Source: Chitinophagaceae bacterium (GTDB lineage: Bacteria; Bacteroidota; Bacteroidia; Chitinophagales; Chitinophagaceae). Taken from it: DNA of 64,000 nucleotides. Shown here in pieces: positions 8,214-17,264 of the stretch (position 1 is the first letter of the stretch; each line of letters opens with the position of its first letter). Under the pieces are notes generated by a model. That model saw nothing but the letters and a program-made list of their open reading frames with translations, was not told where the DNA came from and ran no database searches. Where the stretch lies: NCBI GenBank assembly GCA_028288595.1, contig JAQBNK010000164.1:32272-96271 (forward strand). The letters are read 5' to 3'. A program made the position numbers and the translations under genes.

Positions 8214-9350
8214 ATGAAAACAATAATGAAAGACCCCGTATATAGTGTGCCGGGTAAAATAATATCACCCCAAATACCAGGTCAGCAAGTTTTAAAAAAT
8301 AAAACCACCATGAAGGGCTTGGTATATAACGGCCCCGGTAAAATAGCGTTAACAGAGATACCCATTCCCATTATTATAAAGCAAACAGATGCAGTGGTGA
8401 AAGTGATAAAAACTACCATCTGCGGAACAGATCTCGGGATACTTAAAGGCAAAACACCATCGGTAAAACCGGGTACCACCCTGGGTCATGAAGGTATCGG
8501 GATAGTTGAGTCCGTGGGAGATTCAGTAAGAAATTTTAAAAAAGGGGATCATGTGATCATTTCCTGTATTACTTCAGACGGCACTTGCGAATACTGTAAA
8601 AAACAAATGTATTCGCATTGCGAAGATGGTGGCTGGATACTTGGCAATCTCATTAACGGCACACAAGCCGAGTATGTTCGTATTCCACATGCAGATAACA
8701 GCCTGCATCTTACGCCTGCCGGTGCAGATGAAGATGGTCTCGTGATGTTAAGTGATATTCTTCCCACGGGTCATGAGATTGGCGTGATCAACGGATGTGT
8801 GAAACCTGGTGACACCATCGCCATTGTTGGAGCGGGACCGGTTGGTATGTCTGCTTTATTAACGGCGCAATTTTATTCGCCTGCAAAAATTTATATGATC
8901 GACCTGGATGATAACCGTTTAAAACTGGCCAAAGAATTTGGTGCTACCGATGTAATCAATTCCGGCGCTGAAGATGCAGTGAAAAGGATTATGTCTGAAA
9001 CAAAAGATGGCGTGGATGTATCAATAGAAGCTGTTGGCAGCGGCCCTACTTTCGATATCTGCCAGAACATAGTAAGACCCGGCGGACACATTGCTAACAT
9101 TGGCGTGCATGGGCATAGTGTAGATCTGCAGCTTCAAAATCTGTGGATACAAAATATCACGCTCACTGCCGGACTGGTAAATACAAACACCACTCCAATG
9201 CTTTTAAAAACAGTTGTCTCAGGAAAAATAGATCCCAAAAAATTAGTGACACATCATTTTAAACTGGACGATATCATGCATGCATACGAAGTGTTTGGTA
9301 ATGCATCAAAAGAAAAAGCAATGAAAGTAATTATCGAGATGAATAACTAA
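8214..9350 (+). CDS. Zinc-dependent alcohol dehydrogenase (MDR family)
   Basis: The protein is a medium-chain dehydrogenase. The catalytic zinc site uses Cys in 'TTICGTDLG' and His in 'TLGHEGIG'. The structural zinc loop has four cysteines ('CITSDGTCEYCKKQMYSHC'). The Rossmann motif is 'IVGAGPVGMSAL', followed by an acidic 'MIDLDD' that favours NAD over NADP. It should oxidise alcohols or reduce aldehydes in the cytoplasm. The start is ambiguous. The first ATG gives 378 residues, but family members usually begin at a position equal to the ATG at 8310 ('MKGLVYNGPGKI'). The extra 32 residues contain a near copy of that start ('MKDPVYSVPGKI', from 8226). It is the first gene of a plus-strand run leading into two glycosyltransferases, although a 334-bp gap separates it from them. 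Confidence 0.9.
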   Translation: MKTIMKDPVYSVPGKIISPQIPGQQVLKNKTTMKGLVYNGPGKIALTEIPIPIIIKQTDAVVKVIKTTICGTDLGILKGKTPSVKPGTTLGHEGIGIVESVGDSVRNFKKGDHVIISCITSDGTCEYCKKQMYSHCEDGGWILGNLINGTQAEYVRIPHADNSLHLTPAGADEDGLVMLSDILPTGHEIGVINGCVKPGDTIAIVGAGPVGMSALLTAQFYSPAKIYMIDLDDNRLKLAKEFGATDVINSGAEDAVKRIMSETKDGVDVSIEAVGSGPTFDICQNIVRPGGHIANIGVHGHSVDLQLQNLWIQNITLTAGLVNTNTTPMLLKTVVSGKIDPKKLVTHHFKLDDIMHAYEVFGNASKEKAMKVIIEMNN

Positions 9351-9381
9351 CTAAATGCAACATGTCTTAAATGGCGTCACT

Positions 9382-9463
9382 AAAGAACGTAAGGCCTCCC
9401 GAATATTTTTACCTGGATATTACAGCAGTAGTATTGTTAAAAATCAAGCGCCTTACGTTCTTT
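9382..9463. repeat. Long-loop inverted repeat in the gap before the glycosyltransferase gene
   Basis: The 14-base arm AAAGAACGTAAGGC at 9382-9395 has its exact reverse complement at 9450-9463, with 54 bases between. There is no T run after the second arm, so it is not a plain terminator. The 334-bp gap 9351-9684 holds nothing else that I recognise. It could be a folded leader or operator for the downstream operon. Confidence 0.55.
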
Positions 9464-9684
9464 CTTCATTTTATACAGGGTAAACATCTTGCCTGGCAGA
9501 CATTACCAACTTAATAGACTATCTTTCCAGCATCAGGAACGTGTCAATTGTTCCTTTTCAACCCTTTCCTAATCATCTTACACTTTCCCCTGTAACCTGG
9601 TTCAAAAAAACAAGATTCAAGAGCTTAGCATCACTGCTATTCAGTCAGGTATTTTGTTATTTCATCATTTAAAACCGGGTAATT

Positions 9685-10884
9685 ATGGTAAATGATCGCA
9701 CATCTAAAATTTTGTTTCTTAGCACTTATCCCCCTGTAAAATGTGGTATTGCCAGTTTTACCCAGGACCTTGTAAATGCGATTGACACAGAAACAAACCA
9801 TTTTTTGTCAATAAAGATTTGCGCACTGGATAAAAACGGCAGCAATATATCTTACGGCCTTCCTGTGAGCATGACAATGGATAGCTATAAACTGGATTCA
9901 TGTATCGCTACTGCTGAAAAAATTAACCGCGATGCTTCTATTAAACTCGTTTGCATTGAACATGAGTTTGGCCTTTACGGCGGAGATTTCGGTGAATATA
10001 TTTTGGGATTTCTTGCATTACTTGAAAAGCCATTTGTTATCCGCTTTCACACAGTCTTACCATCTCCGGAGCCTAAGCGATTGAAGATCGTTCAGTCAAT
10101 TTCATTACTCGCAGAAAGAGTAATTGTGATGACCCACAACTCGGAGAGACTATTGAAAGAAAATTATCATATAGACGAAGAAAAAATTATAATTATCCCC
10201 CACGGAACCCATAACAGCAGTCCTGTAAGTGCTTCTGATCTGAAACAGAAATATGATTTTCAAAACCGTCTCGTGCTTACCACTTTCGGCTTATTGAGTC
10301 CCAACAAGGGAATTGAAAAGGGAATACTGGCGATGAAGGAAGTGAGCAAAAAATTCCCGGAAGCACTTTACGTAGTACTCGGACAAACACACCCAAACCT
10401 GATTAAAGAAGAAGGTGAAAAATACAGGAATTTTTTACAGGAATTAATTGATGCTAATGGTTTGCAGGAAAGCGTCTTGCTGGTGAATGAATATGCTTCC
10501 ACAAAGAAGCTAATGGAATATTTAACGCTCACAGACATTTATCTTTTTACTTCCAAAGATCCTAACCAGGCAGTGAGCGGCACTTTCTTATATGCGATGA
10601 GTGCAGGTTGCCCGATCATTTCTAATTCATTTGTTCTTGCAAAAGAAATGCTGGATGAAACCAGCGGTATCATTATAGATCCACTGAAAGAAAATGAACT
10701 CGCTGATAATATTATGATGCTTTTGCAAAATGATATATTAAGAAAACAAATGGGACACAACGCTTTTGCAAAAATGAAAAATTCCAAATGGCACCGGGTG
10801 GCACAGAAACATAGCGGGTTATTTTATGATATCATAGGTAAGCCTGTACGCTCCACAGACCTGGTTCCACAGTTAATGAATTAA
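9685..10884 (+). CDS. GT4-family glycosyltransferase (GT-B fold)
   Basis: This 399-residue retaining glycosyltransferase has the GT-B two-domain form. The N-terminal domain opens with 'ILFLSTYPPVKCGIASFTQD' and includes 'IEHEFGLYGGDFGEYI' and 'FVIRFHTVLPSP'. The C-terminal donor-binding domain has 'TFGLLSPNKGIEKGI', 'YVVLGQTHP' and 'GTFLYAMSAGCPIISNSF', which replaces the usual E-x7-E region. No membrane segment or signal peptide is present, so it is cytoplasmic. It is followed after 10 bp by an (alpha/alpha)6-type protein and then a second GT4 enzyme, a clear operon. The donor (a nucleotide sugar) and product are unknown, but the convergent GH130 gene points towards mannoside chemistry. Confidence 0.88.
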   Translation: MVNDRTSKILFLSTYPPVKCGIASFTQDLVNAIDTETNHFLSIKICALDKNGSNISYGLPVSMTMDSYKLDSCIATAEKINRDASIKLVCIEHEFGLYGGDFGEYILGFLALLEKPFVIRFHTVLPSPEPKRLKIVQSISLLAERVIVMTHNSERLLKENYHIDEEKIIIIPHGTHNSSPVSASDLKQKYDFQNRLVLTTFGLLSPNKGIEKGILAMKEVSKKFPEALYVVLGQTHPNLIKEEGEKYRNFLQELIDANGLQESVLLVNEYASTKKLMEYLTLTDIYLFTSKDPNQAVSGTFLYAMSAGCPIISNSFVLAKEMLDETSGIIIDPLKENELADNIMMLLQNDILRKQMGHNAFAKMKNSKWHRVAQKHSGLFYDIIGKPVRSTDLVPQLMN

Positions 10885-10894
10885 TAACTAAATT

Positions 10895-11995
10895 ATGATA
10901 GCAGGTAAAGTTTTACTACCCCCTGTAAAGGGCGTTCTTACGGCCAAACAAATGCCTGAAATAGATTTTCAGCATATCAATAATCTTACAGACGATACCG
11001 GCATGATACAACATGCACTATTCTCTACACCCAACAGGAAGGAAGGTTATTGCATTGATGATAATGCCCGTGCATTACTATTAAGCGTGTGGGCCTGCAA
11101 GGATAAAAAAAATACAACAGCAATAAGAGTACTGCCCATTTACCTGAGTTTCATTCATTATATGCAAACAGAAGACGGGTACTTCAGGAATTTTATGAAC
11201 TATACTAAATCGATTGACGAGGTACGCGGTTCAGAAGATTCTTTTGGCAGAACAATGATGGCACTGGGTTACCTTATTAACGAGGGAAATCCTCATCTGA
11301 TGGTGAAGACCGGCATCCAGATATTTGCAAAAGCTTTTCCGCACGTTGAACAACTTGTGTCGCCGAGAGCGATCGCGAATTCTATCATCGGCCTTTGCCA
11401 GTTTGTTAAATACAATTATCCCGATGATGTGAAGAGCAGAACCATCTCTGTGCTTTCGGACAAACTTGTCGCGATGTATGAGCAGAACAACGCTAAAGAC
11501 TGGCATTGGTTTGAATCTGTGCTTACTTATGATAATGCGATCCTTCCGCTTGCCTTGTTAAGCGCATGGGAAATTACACAGGATGAAAACTGTTTGAACA
11601 TTGCATTTGAAGCTCTTGAATTTCTTGAATCAAAAACATTTCACAAAGAAATATTCCGCCCGATTGGAAACCTGGGCTGGCACACTAAAGACGGCCCTTC
11701 AGCGCAATTCGATCAGCAGGGAATTGATGTGATGGCGATGGTGCTTTGTTACCAGCAGGCTTACCGTAATACACGGGAATCTAAATACCTGGACCGCATG
11801 TATAAAACCTATCAGTGGTTTCTCGGGGCAAATGATTTAGGCGTTGCGTTATATGATCGCTCCACAGGCGGCTGTGCCGACGGATTGCATTCGAAAGGAA
11901 TTAATTTAAACCAGGGTGCAGAGAGCACACTTGCCTATTGGATATCTCATGTTGTAGTAGCAGCAGAACTCGCCGGGTTAAAAAAAGCATGGTAA
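10895..11995 (+). CDS. (alpha/alpha)6-barrel-type protein associated with GT4 enzymes
   Basis: This 366-residue soluble, helix-rich protein contains 'LTDDTGMIQHALFSTPNRKE' and 'GYCIDDNARALLLSVW' near the start, 'GSEDSFGRTMMALGYLI', 'DWHWFESVLTYDNAILPLAL' and 'DQQGIDVMAMVLCYQQAY'. The pattern of paired helices with conserved Trp/Asp/Asn is that of (alpha/alpha)6 toroid carbohydrate-active proteins. From memory, the same module occurs as the C-terminal half of longer glycosyltransferases in other bacteria, so it probably works together with the GT4 gene just upstream. Spacing is 10 bp upstream and 6 bp downstream. Catalytic activity is not established, and it may be a glycan-handling partner instead of a hydrolase. 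Confidence 0.7.
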   Translation: MIAGKVLLPPVKGVLTAKQMPEIDFQHINNLTDDTGMIQHALFSTPNRKEGYCIDDNARALLLSVWACKDKKNTTAIRVLPIYLSFIHYMQTEDGYFRNFMNYTKSIDEVRGSEDSFGRTMMALGYLINEGNPHLMVKTGIQIFAKAFPHVEQLVSPRAIANSIIGLCQFVKYNYPDDVKSRTISVLSDKLVAMYEQNNAKDWHWFESVLTYDNAILPLALLSAWEITQDENCLNIAFEALEFLESKTFHKEIFRPIGNLGWHTKDGPSAQFDQQGIDVMAMVLCYQQAYRNTRESKYLDRMYKTYQWFLGANDLGVALYDRSTGGCADGLHSKGINLNQGAESTLAYWISHVVVAAELAGLKKAW

Positions 11996-12001
11996 GCTGT
12001 C

Positions 12002-13030
12002 ATGAAAATAGCCATGCTTGCACCAGTTACATGGCGCACACCACCGCGTAACTACGGCCCCTGGGAACAGGTAGCATCCGTACTGACAGAGGCATTGGTA
12101 AAAAACGGAGTAGATGTTACTTTATTTGCAACAGGCGATTCAATTACCAGTGGAACACTAAGATCAGTTCGTGAAAGTCCAGTGGGTGAATTTCCCGGTG
12201 ATGCGAAAGTCTGGGAATGTTTACACATCGCTCATCTCATGGAATCTGCGAATGATTTCGATATCATTCATAATCATTTTGATTTTCTTCCTCTCACTTA
12301 TTCAAAGCTCATACGCACCCCGGTAATTACAACCATACATGGTTTCTCTTCTGAAGAAATTATACCGGTTTATAAAAAATATAATGACAACACGCATTAC
12401 GTTTCCATAAGTAATAGCGACAGGCATCCGGAGCTGGAATACCTGGATACAGTATACAATGGAATAGATGAAAACTTGTTTCAACCAGGAAAAGGAAATG
12501 GCGGTTACCTTTTATATTTTGGAAGAATACATCCTCATAAAGGAACACTGGAAGCAATCCGCATTGCAGAAAAATGTAATCTTCCTTTACTCATTTGCGG
12601 ACTGATACAGGATCAAAGTTATTTTGATGAATTGATAAAGCCACATGTAAATACAACGTCTGTCATTTACATGGGTAATGTGGGGCCTGAAAAAAGAAAT
12701 GAAATAATGGGTGACGCAATTGCTTTATTGCACCCGATCAATTTTGAAGAACCATTTGGACTCAGTGTGGCCGAAGCTATGTTTTGCGGAACACCGGTTA
12801 TCGCATTTAATAAAGGTTCAATGAAAGAACTGATCGTTGATGGTAAAACAGGATTCCTGGTAGATGATATTTCGCAGGCAATTGAAGCCGTGAAAAATAT
12901 TCATATGATCAGCAGGGATGAATGCAGGATACATGCCGTCTCCAAATTCAGCAGCCAGGTAATGGCACAGCATTATATGAAACTTTATGAAAAGGTGCTG
13001 AATAAACCAGGTGGCGGCTTTTCTATTTAG
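12002..13030 (+). CDS. GT4-family glycosyltransferase
   Basis: This is a second GT-B enzyme of 342 residues, shorter than the first and only distantly similar to it. It begins 'MKIAMLAPVTWRTPPRNYGP', with the acceptor-domain 'IIHNHFDF' and 'VITTIHGFS'. The donor domain has 'VYNGIDENLF', 'LLYFGRIHPHKGT' and 'NFEEPFGLSVAEAMFCGTPV', a well-kept E-x7-E motif. It is the last gene of the plus-strand run. Its stop codon overlaps the stop codon of the opposite-strand GH130 gene (13027-13030). Proteins with this start are often annotated as glucosyl- or mannosyltransferases, but the specificity cannot be read from sequence alone. Confidence 0.9.
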   Translation: MKIAMLAPVTWRTPPRNYGPWEQVASVLTEALVKNGVDVTLFATGDSITSGTLRSVRESPVGEFPGDAKVWECLHIAHLMESANDFDIIHNHFDFLPLTYSKLIRTPVITTIHGFSSEEIIPVYKKYNDNTHYVSISNSDRHPELEYLDTVYNGIDENLFQPGKGNGGYLLYFGRIHPHKGTLEAIRIAEKCNLPLLICGLIQDQSYFDELIKPHVNTTSVIYMGNVGPEKRNEIMGDAIALLHPINFEEPFGLSVAEAMFCGTPVIAFNKGSMKELIVDGKTGFLVDDISQAIEAVKNIHMISRDECRIHAVSKFSSQVMAQHYMKLYEKVLNKPGGGFSI

Positions 13031-14487
13031 GCAGGGTTCAATATTTCCTCAAGCAGATCATTCAAAGGCACCGTTGCAAAAGAGGTTGCCTGGTCAGACA
13101 CTGCATAAGGAATAAATAATTTATCCTGGTGAATGATCGACCCGCAGGAGTAAACAACGTTCGGCACATAACCATGTCTTTCATCTTCATTTGGCAGTAA
13201 TAGCGGCTGGCTCAAACGGCCTATTTCTATGCCGGGATCATTAATATCAAACAAACTTGCGCCAAGACAATATTTACGCATGGGCCCAACACCGTGAGTA
13301 ATCAGTAACCAGCCTTTTGCTGTTTCAATGGGTGCGCCACAATTGCCTATTTGTATATATTCCCATGGATATTTTGGTTGTTGCAGTAATTGCGCCGTGT
13401 CCCAGGTATAGAGATCGTCGGAGAACATAATGTAATTATTCACTGCATCAATCCTGGAAACCATTGCATACATGCCATTGATTTTCCTTGGAAAAAGCGC
13501 CAGGTTTTTATTGATAGCAGCAGTTCCGTGAAGTGGTGACATTCTGAAGCGGCAAAAGTCTTTTGTCTCTATCAGCTGAGGCATAATAAAATTTCCATCG
13601 TAAGCGGTATAGGTTGCGATATAAGAAACAGCACCATCATCATTTATAAACTTTACAAACCTTGCATCCTCAATACCGTTTTTTTCTGTAAAGGTTACCG
13701 GGAAAATAACCCGTTCAGAAAGTAATGATCCGGTAGGAAAATCCAGTTGGTAATTAATATTTACCATGCTGAGAATATCGTACTTTATTTTCTGCTTTTC
13801 CGTTGCAGAGCTAATGGTCTTTAAGGCATTTTTTAAAACCCGTTCAATTTCTTTATAAGAAAAAGTATCGGGCAAACGCGTTAGTATTCTTGATGAAACA
13901 TTTTCAGGCAAATTCATCGATAAGAGCAACTCAGCAAACTCCGCTTTCTTATCTTTTTTCGGCTGACTCACGGTTCCTGTTGTCATAAAATTCCCGTCAG
14001 GCTCGAAAGTAATAACTGCATTCTCATCCAGTTTCGCTGCTTTAAACACAAGCGAGGAGATATGACTCTCGCCGGTGGCCCTGAAACTTACTATCACATT
14101 TTTTTGTCCTTCCGTCGCACCAATCTGATCGGGCGCCTCAACAATAGAAGGATTAAAAAGTGCCGCTGCTTCATTAGAATATTCCATGGTGAAGTACGAC
14201 CCTACCAGCAGTTTTTTATTATTGGATAAAGTAGTTTCTACTTCAGCGGTCATTAGGTGCTTTACGAGATCGTAATGTTTTAAGAAGATGGCCTGTATAC
14301 TTTTATACCGGGAAGCAAATTCATCCTGTACCTGCTGTAATAAAACATCCGCCACATCTTCGGGCATCAGTAATATTTTTGCGATTAATTCCTTTGACCT
14401 GGTGTCTCCTGTATTAAAAAATCTTGGGATCACTTTGCGGGAATCAGGATTTATCCTGAGCTTGATCCTTGTCACATCTAATTTCAT
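13027..14487 (-). CDS. GH130-type glycosidase/phosphorylase
   Basis: This 486-residue protein has a five-bladed propeller-type C-terminal half with elements typical of GH130 (PF04041): 'ARFVKFINDDGAVSYIATYT', 'MYAMVSRIDAVNNYIMFSDD', 'QIGNCGAPIETAKGWLLITH', 'RKYCLGASLFD' and 'RHGYVPNVVYSCG'. GH130 members act on beta-mannosides, either by phosphorolysis or hydrolysis. The N-terminal 170 or so residues are extra compared with the shortest family members and include a helical stretch ('KELIAKILLMPEDVADVLLQ'). It has no signal peptide and so is cytoplasmic, which fits recycling of an internal glycan. It lies 160 bp downstream of a kinase/regulator pair on the same strand and converges on two GT4 genes, suggesting that one locus both builds and degrades the same glycan. 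Confidence 0.85.
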   Translation of the reverse strand: MKLDVTRIKLRINPDSRKVIPRFFNTGDTRSKELIAKILLMPEDVADVLLQQVQDEFASRYKSIQAIFLKHYDLVKHLMTAEVETTLSNNKKLLVGSYFTMEYSNEAAALFNPSIVEAPDQIGATEGQKNVIVSFRATGESHISSLVFKAAKLDENAVITFEPDGNFMTTGTVSQPKKDKKAEFAELLLSMNLPENVSSRILTRLPDTFSYKEIERVLKNALKTISSATEKQKIKYDILSMVNINYQLDFPTGSLLSERVIFPVTFTEKNGIEDARFVKFINDDGAVSYIATYTAYDGNFIMPQLIETKDFCRFRMSPLHGTAAINKNLALFPRKINGMYAMVSRIDAVNNYIMFSDDLYTWDTAQLLQQPKYPWEYIQIGNCGAPIETAKGWLLITHGVGPMRKYCLGASLFDINDPGIEIGRLSQPLLLPNEDERHGYVPNVVYSCGSIIHQDKLFIPYAVSDQATSFATVPLNDLLEEILNPA

Positions 14488-14647
14488 CTATACGAATTAT
14501 ATTATGTCAGCGTTCAGCGACACAGGTGAAAATAGACTTTTGGAAGTGATAAATAATCTTTACTGCACAGAAGATGAACAATTGTAACAGTTTGAATGAA
14601 GTGAGACGGAATTTAACACAGCTTTGAAGGCATCTGGTGCAATCCTC

Positions 14648-15703
14648 TTAATAGCGCAGGTTTCTTAATTTATTTTCATTGATAATAATCACCTTCCCCG
14701 CTTGTATATCAATCAGCTTTTCATCTTTAAAATCGCCGAGCGTTCTTATTAAAGACTCTGTAGCTACGCCGATTGATTGGGCCATGTTTTCACGTGATAA
14801 ACTTAATACTGGCGATGTATTTTGTTCCTCCTGGTATTTTTCCATCAATTGGATAAGTCCGTAAGCAACTTTTTTCCTCAAAGAGTTATAAGCAAGATTC
14901 AGCAGGTCGTCTTCCTTCTCGGAAATATTATGGGTCATAATTTTAATAAATGTGCGTGCCACTTCAAGATCAGTTGTCACAAGCTGCAAAAAGATTTCAC
15001 GTGACACAAGCATCACACTGCTCTCCTCTAAGGCCTGGGCATCGTCTTTATAATTTACGTCTTCCAGCATAGCTGTATAGCCAAAATATTCTCCCGCTCC
15101 GTGTATGCTGATAATTAATTCTTTCCCTTCATCCGTGGTTCTTGAAACTTTAATCTTTCCCGAGACCACCACGTATACTGCACGTGGTCGCTGGCCCTCT
15201 TTATATATGTATATTTTCTTTGGGTAATTAACTATTTCCCGCTCTGCAGATTCAATCTTAACCTTGCCGGTTTCACGTACATCTTTCAAAAAATTATCGA
15301 ATGCCCCGGGTTCGGGGTAATGCTGTTTTAAAGATTCATTTTTATTCAACCTAACTTCAATTGCATGTAACAGGTCAGTGCCATCAAATGGCTTAGTGAT
15401 GTAATCGTCAGCCCCCATTTCCATCCCTTTTCTAAAATCAGCTTTCTCCGATTTCGCTGTAAGAAAAATGAATGGAGTTAATGCCGTCTCTTTATGCTTG
15501 CTTAATAAATGATAAACGCCATAGCCATCAAGAACGGGCATCATAATATCACAAATGATCAGGTCGGGGTTTTCTTTCAAAGCCATTTCCACACCAATCT
15601 TACCATTCTCTGCTGTGAACACTTCATAATTTGACAGTTCAATTATTTCAGCGGTATTCTCACGCACCTGTGTGTTGTCTTCTATTATCAATATTTTTTT
15701 CAT
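14648..15703 (-). CDS. Response regulator fused to cNMP-binding/Crp-type DNA-binding module
   Basis: The 351 residues comprise three modules. The receiver domain (1-120) has acidic residues E8 and D9, phosphoacceptor D52 in 'LIICDIMMPVLDG', T82 and K104 ('YITKPF'). A Crp-like sensor domain follows at about 150-265 ('KIYIYKEGQRPRAVYVVVSG', 'GAGEYFGYTAMLEDV'). A winged helix is at about 280-350 ('LSRENMAQSIGVATESLIRT'). The cNMP pocket does not keep the full canonical phosphate-binding motif, so a nucleotide ligand is doubtful. The gene begins 4 bp after the histidine kinase ends, so the two are a cognate pair. Likely targets are the divergent or neighbouring glycan genes. This receiver-plus-Crp architecture is uncommon compared with OmpR or NarL types. 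Confidence 0.92.
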   Translation of the reverse strand: MKKILIIEDNTQVRENTAEIIELSNYEVFTAENGKIGVEMALKENPDLIICDIMMPVLDGYGVYHLLSKHKETALTPFIFLTAKSEKADFRKGMEMGADDYITKPFDGTDLLHAIEVRLNKNESLKQHYPEPGAFDNFLKDVRETGKVKIESAEREIVNYPKKIYIYKEGQRPRAVYVVVSGKIKVSRTTDEGKELIISIHGAGEYFGYTAMLEDVNYKDDAQALEESSVMLVSREIFLQLVTTDLEVARTFIKIMTHNISEKEDDLLNLAYNSLRKKVAYGLIQLMEKYQEEQNTSPVLSLSRENMAQSIGVATESLIRTLGDFKDEKLIDIQAGKVIIINENKLRNLRY

Positions 15704-15707
15704 AATG

Positions 15708-16988
15708 TTACTCTGCTGTTAACTGTGGAATATAAATGGAAACTGTTGTACCATGATCTAATGTGCTCTTCATTTTAACGCTCCCCTGCATCAGCTCACA
15801 ATATTTGGATACAATGTGCAGCCCTAAACCCGTTCCTTCAATATTGCTTGCATTCTTTGCCCTGAAGAAACGCTCAAATGAATGCTGCTGATCTTCTTCG
15901 GAGATACCGATTCCGTTATCTTCCACTGAGAGAATAAAATCATTGTTATCAATTGTGGAACTGATCTTAATCACGCCGCTTTCATCCGTAAATTTTATGG
16001 AATTCGAAACGAGGTTAATCACAATATTTTTCAGGAAATGCCTGTCGATCCAAACAGCCTTATTAACTAAGAATGTAAATTCAATGCGCTGACCATCCTT
16101 TAGTAAGCCATCCAATTCTTCAAGCAGCTCTTTTAAGATGGCATTTAGTGAGGACGTACCGATCAGTTCCATATTAGCTTTCACCAATCCTTCTTCCAGT
16201 TTGCCTAATGAAAGGAAGTCTTCCAGCATGTTTTTCATTCCTTCAACAGCACCTTTTATGCGGTGAATATGTTTTTCAACCTTACCATCGGCGCTGGGCT
16301 GATTATATCTTTCTAATAAAAATGCAGATGAAAGAATTGTGCTTAACGGTGTTCTGAATTCATGTGATGCCATTGTAGAAAAACGTGATTTCAATTCGCT
16401 CAACTCTTTTTCATTTTCAAAAGCAAGATTCAGCTCTTCTTTAGATTTTTCCAGTTCCGTTAATGCTTCACGAAGCATCTTTGTTCTGTCTTCCACTTTC
16501 TGCTCCAATTCCTGGTTCATAGATTTTATCTCCGCTGTTACACGCTCCAGTTCATAGGTTTGTTCCATGGCTTTTGCTTCATGACTCTTACGAACGGTGA
16601 TATCTATTACGAAAGCAATAACGAAAGTCTGTTCTTTTATCTCGTAATGACTGAGACTCACCTCGACAGGGAAAGTACTGCCATCTTTATTTTGCGCAAA
16701 CAGATCCCGGCCATGACCCATAATACGGGGTTCGGGGTGTTTGTAATATTGTTCGCGGTATTGCACATGCCTTGCGTGGGCGGAAGTAGGCAACAGCACA
16801 TCCACTACTTTTCCAATGATCTCATCTTTCGAAAAACCGAATTGTGTCTCCGCGTATTTATTGAAGTTGATAATAAGGCCATGTTTATCTGTTACGATGA
16901 TGCCAATAGTTGCAAAGTCAAACAGCGCCTTAAACTGGTGAATGTTATCGATGTTATTTAATGGGAAATAGTTTTCGTTTTTATACAT
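15708..16988 (-). CDS. Cytoplasmic PAS-domain sensor histidine kinase
   Basis: The 426-residue kinase has a PAS domain at 20-135 ('ALFDFATIGIIVTDKHGLII', 'FGFSKDEIIGK', 'NKDGSTFPVEVSLSHYEI'). A coiled coil follows at about 140-200. The HisKA domain has phospho-acceptor H209 in 'MASHEFRTPLSTILSSAF', and the HATPase domain has 'VINLVSNSIKFT', 'SVEDNGIGISEEDQ' and 'GTGLGLHIVSKY'. I see no transmembrane segment or signal peptide, so it should sense an internal cue such as redox state, a ligand or a metabolite. It heads a minus-strand operon with the receiver-Crp regulator and perhaps the GH130 gene. The PAS region resembles FixL-type folds in outline, but I do not see enough to claim haem binding. 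Confidence 0.93.
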   Translation of the reverse strand: MYKNENYFPLNNIDNIHQFKALFDFATIGIIVTDKHGLIINFNKYAETQFGFSKDEIIGKVVDVLLPTSAHARHVQYREQYYKHPEPRIMGHGRDLFAQNKDGSTFPVEVSLSHYEIKEQTFVIAFVIDITVRKSHEAKAMEQTYELERVTAEIKSMNQELEQKVEDRTKMLREALTELEKSKEELNLAFENEKELSELKSRFSTMASHEFRTPLSTILSSAFLLERYNQPSADGKVEKHIHRIKGAVEGMKNMLEDFLSLGKLEEGLVKANMELIGTSSLNAILKELLEELDGLLKDGQRIEFTFLVNKAVWIDRHFLKNIVINLVSNSIKFTDESGVIKISSTIDNNDFILSVEDNGIGISEEDQQHSFERFFRAKNASNIEGTGLGLHIVSKYCELMQGSVKMKSTLDHGTTVSIYIPQLTAE

Positions 16989-17204
16989 AAAAGTTTTTCA
17001 GGAAGCCCCGGCCTTAATAAATAGCCCCTTATAAAATTTTGTTCATTCAAAGATGAGTAAAAAAGCAGTCGGCATTGTTACACCTTAACCCCGAATTGTT
17101 ATATATATCTCACATAAGTCGTGGGTGGGGAAATCAACCCCGGATAATGAACGGAGCGATATCTCGAAAGCGACGCTGTTCCAAAAATCACAATGAATCC
17201 CCAA

Positions 17205-17240
17205 TAAAGAAGCCAAAACAAATTTGCTTTGGCTTCTTTA
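17205..17240. terminator. Bidirectional-type terminator hairpin
   Basis: Two perfect 13-base arms (TAAAGAAGCCAAA and TTTGGCTTCTTTA) enclose a 10-base loop, 24 bp downstream of the stop codon of the minus-strand surface protein at 17265. A T-rich stretch lies on the plus side. It most likely ends the surface-protein transcript. The rest of the 276-bp gap 16989-17264 shows nothing else clear. Confidence 0.75.
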
Positions 17241-17264
17241 GCTATTTTTTATATCAGAAGTTTA

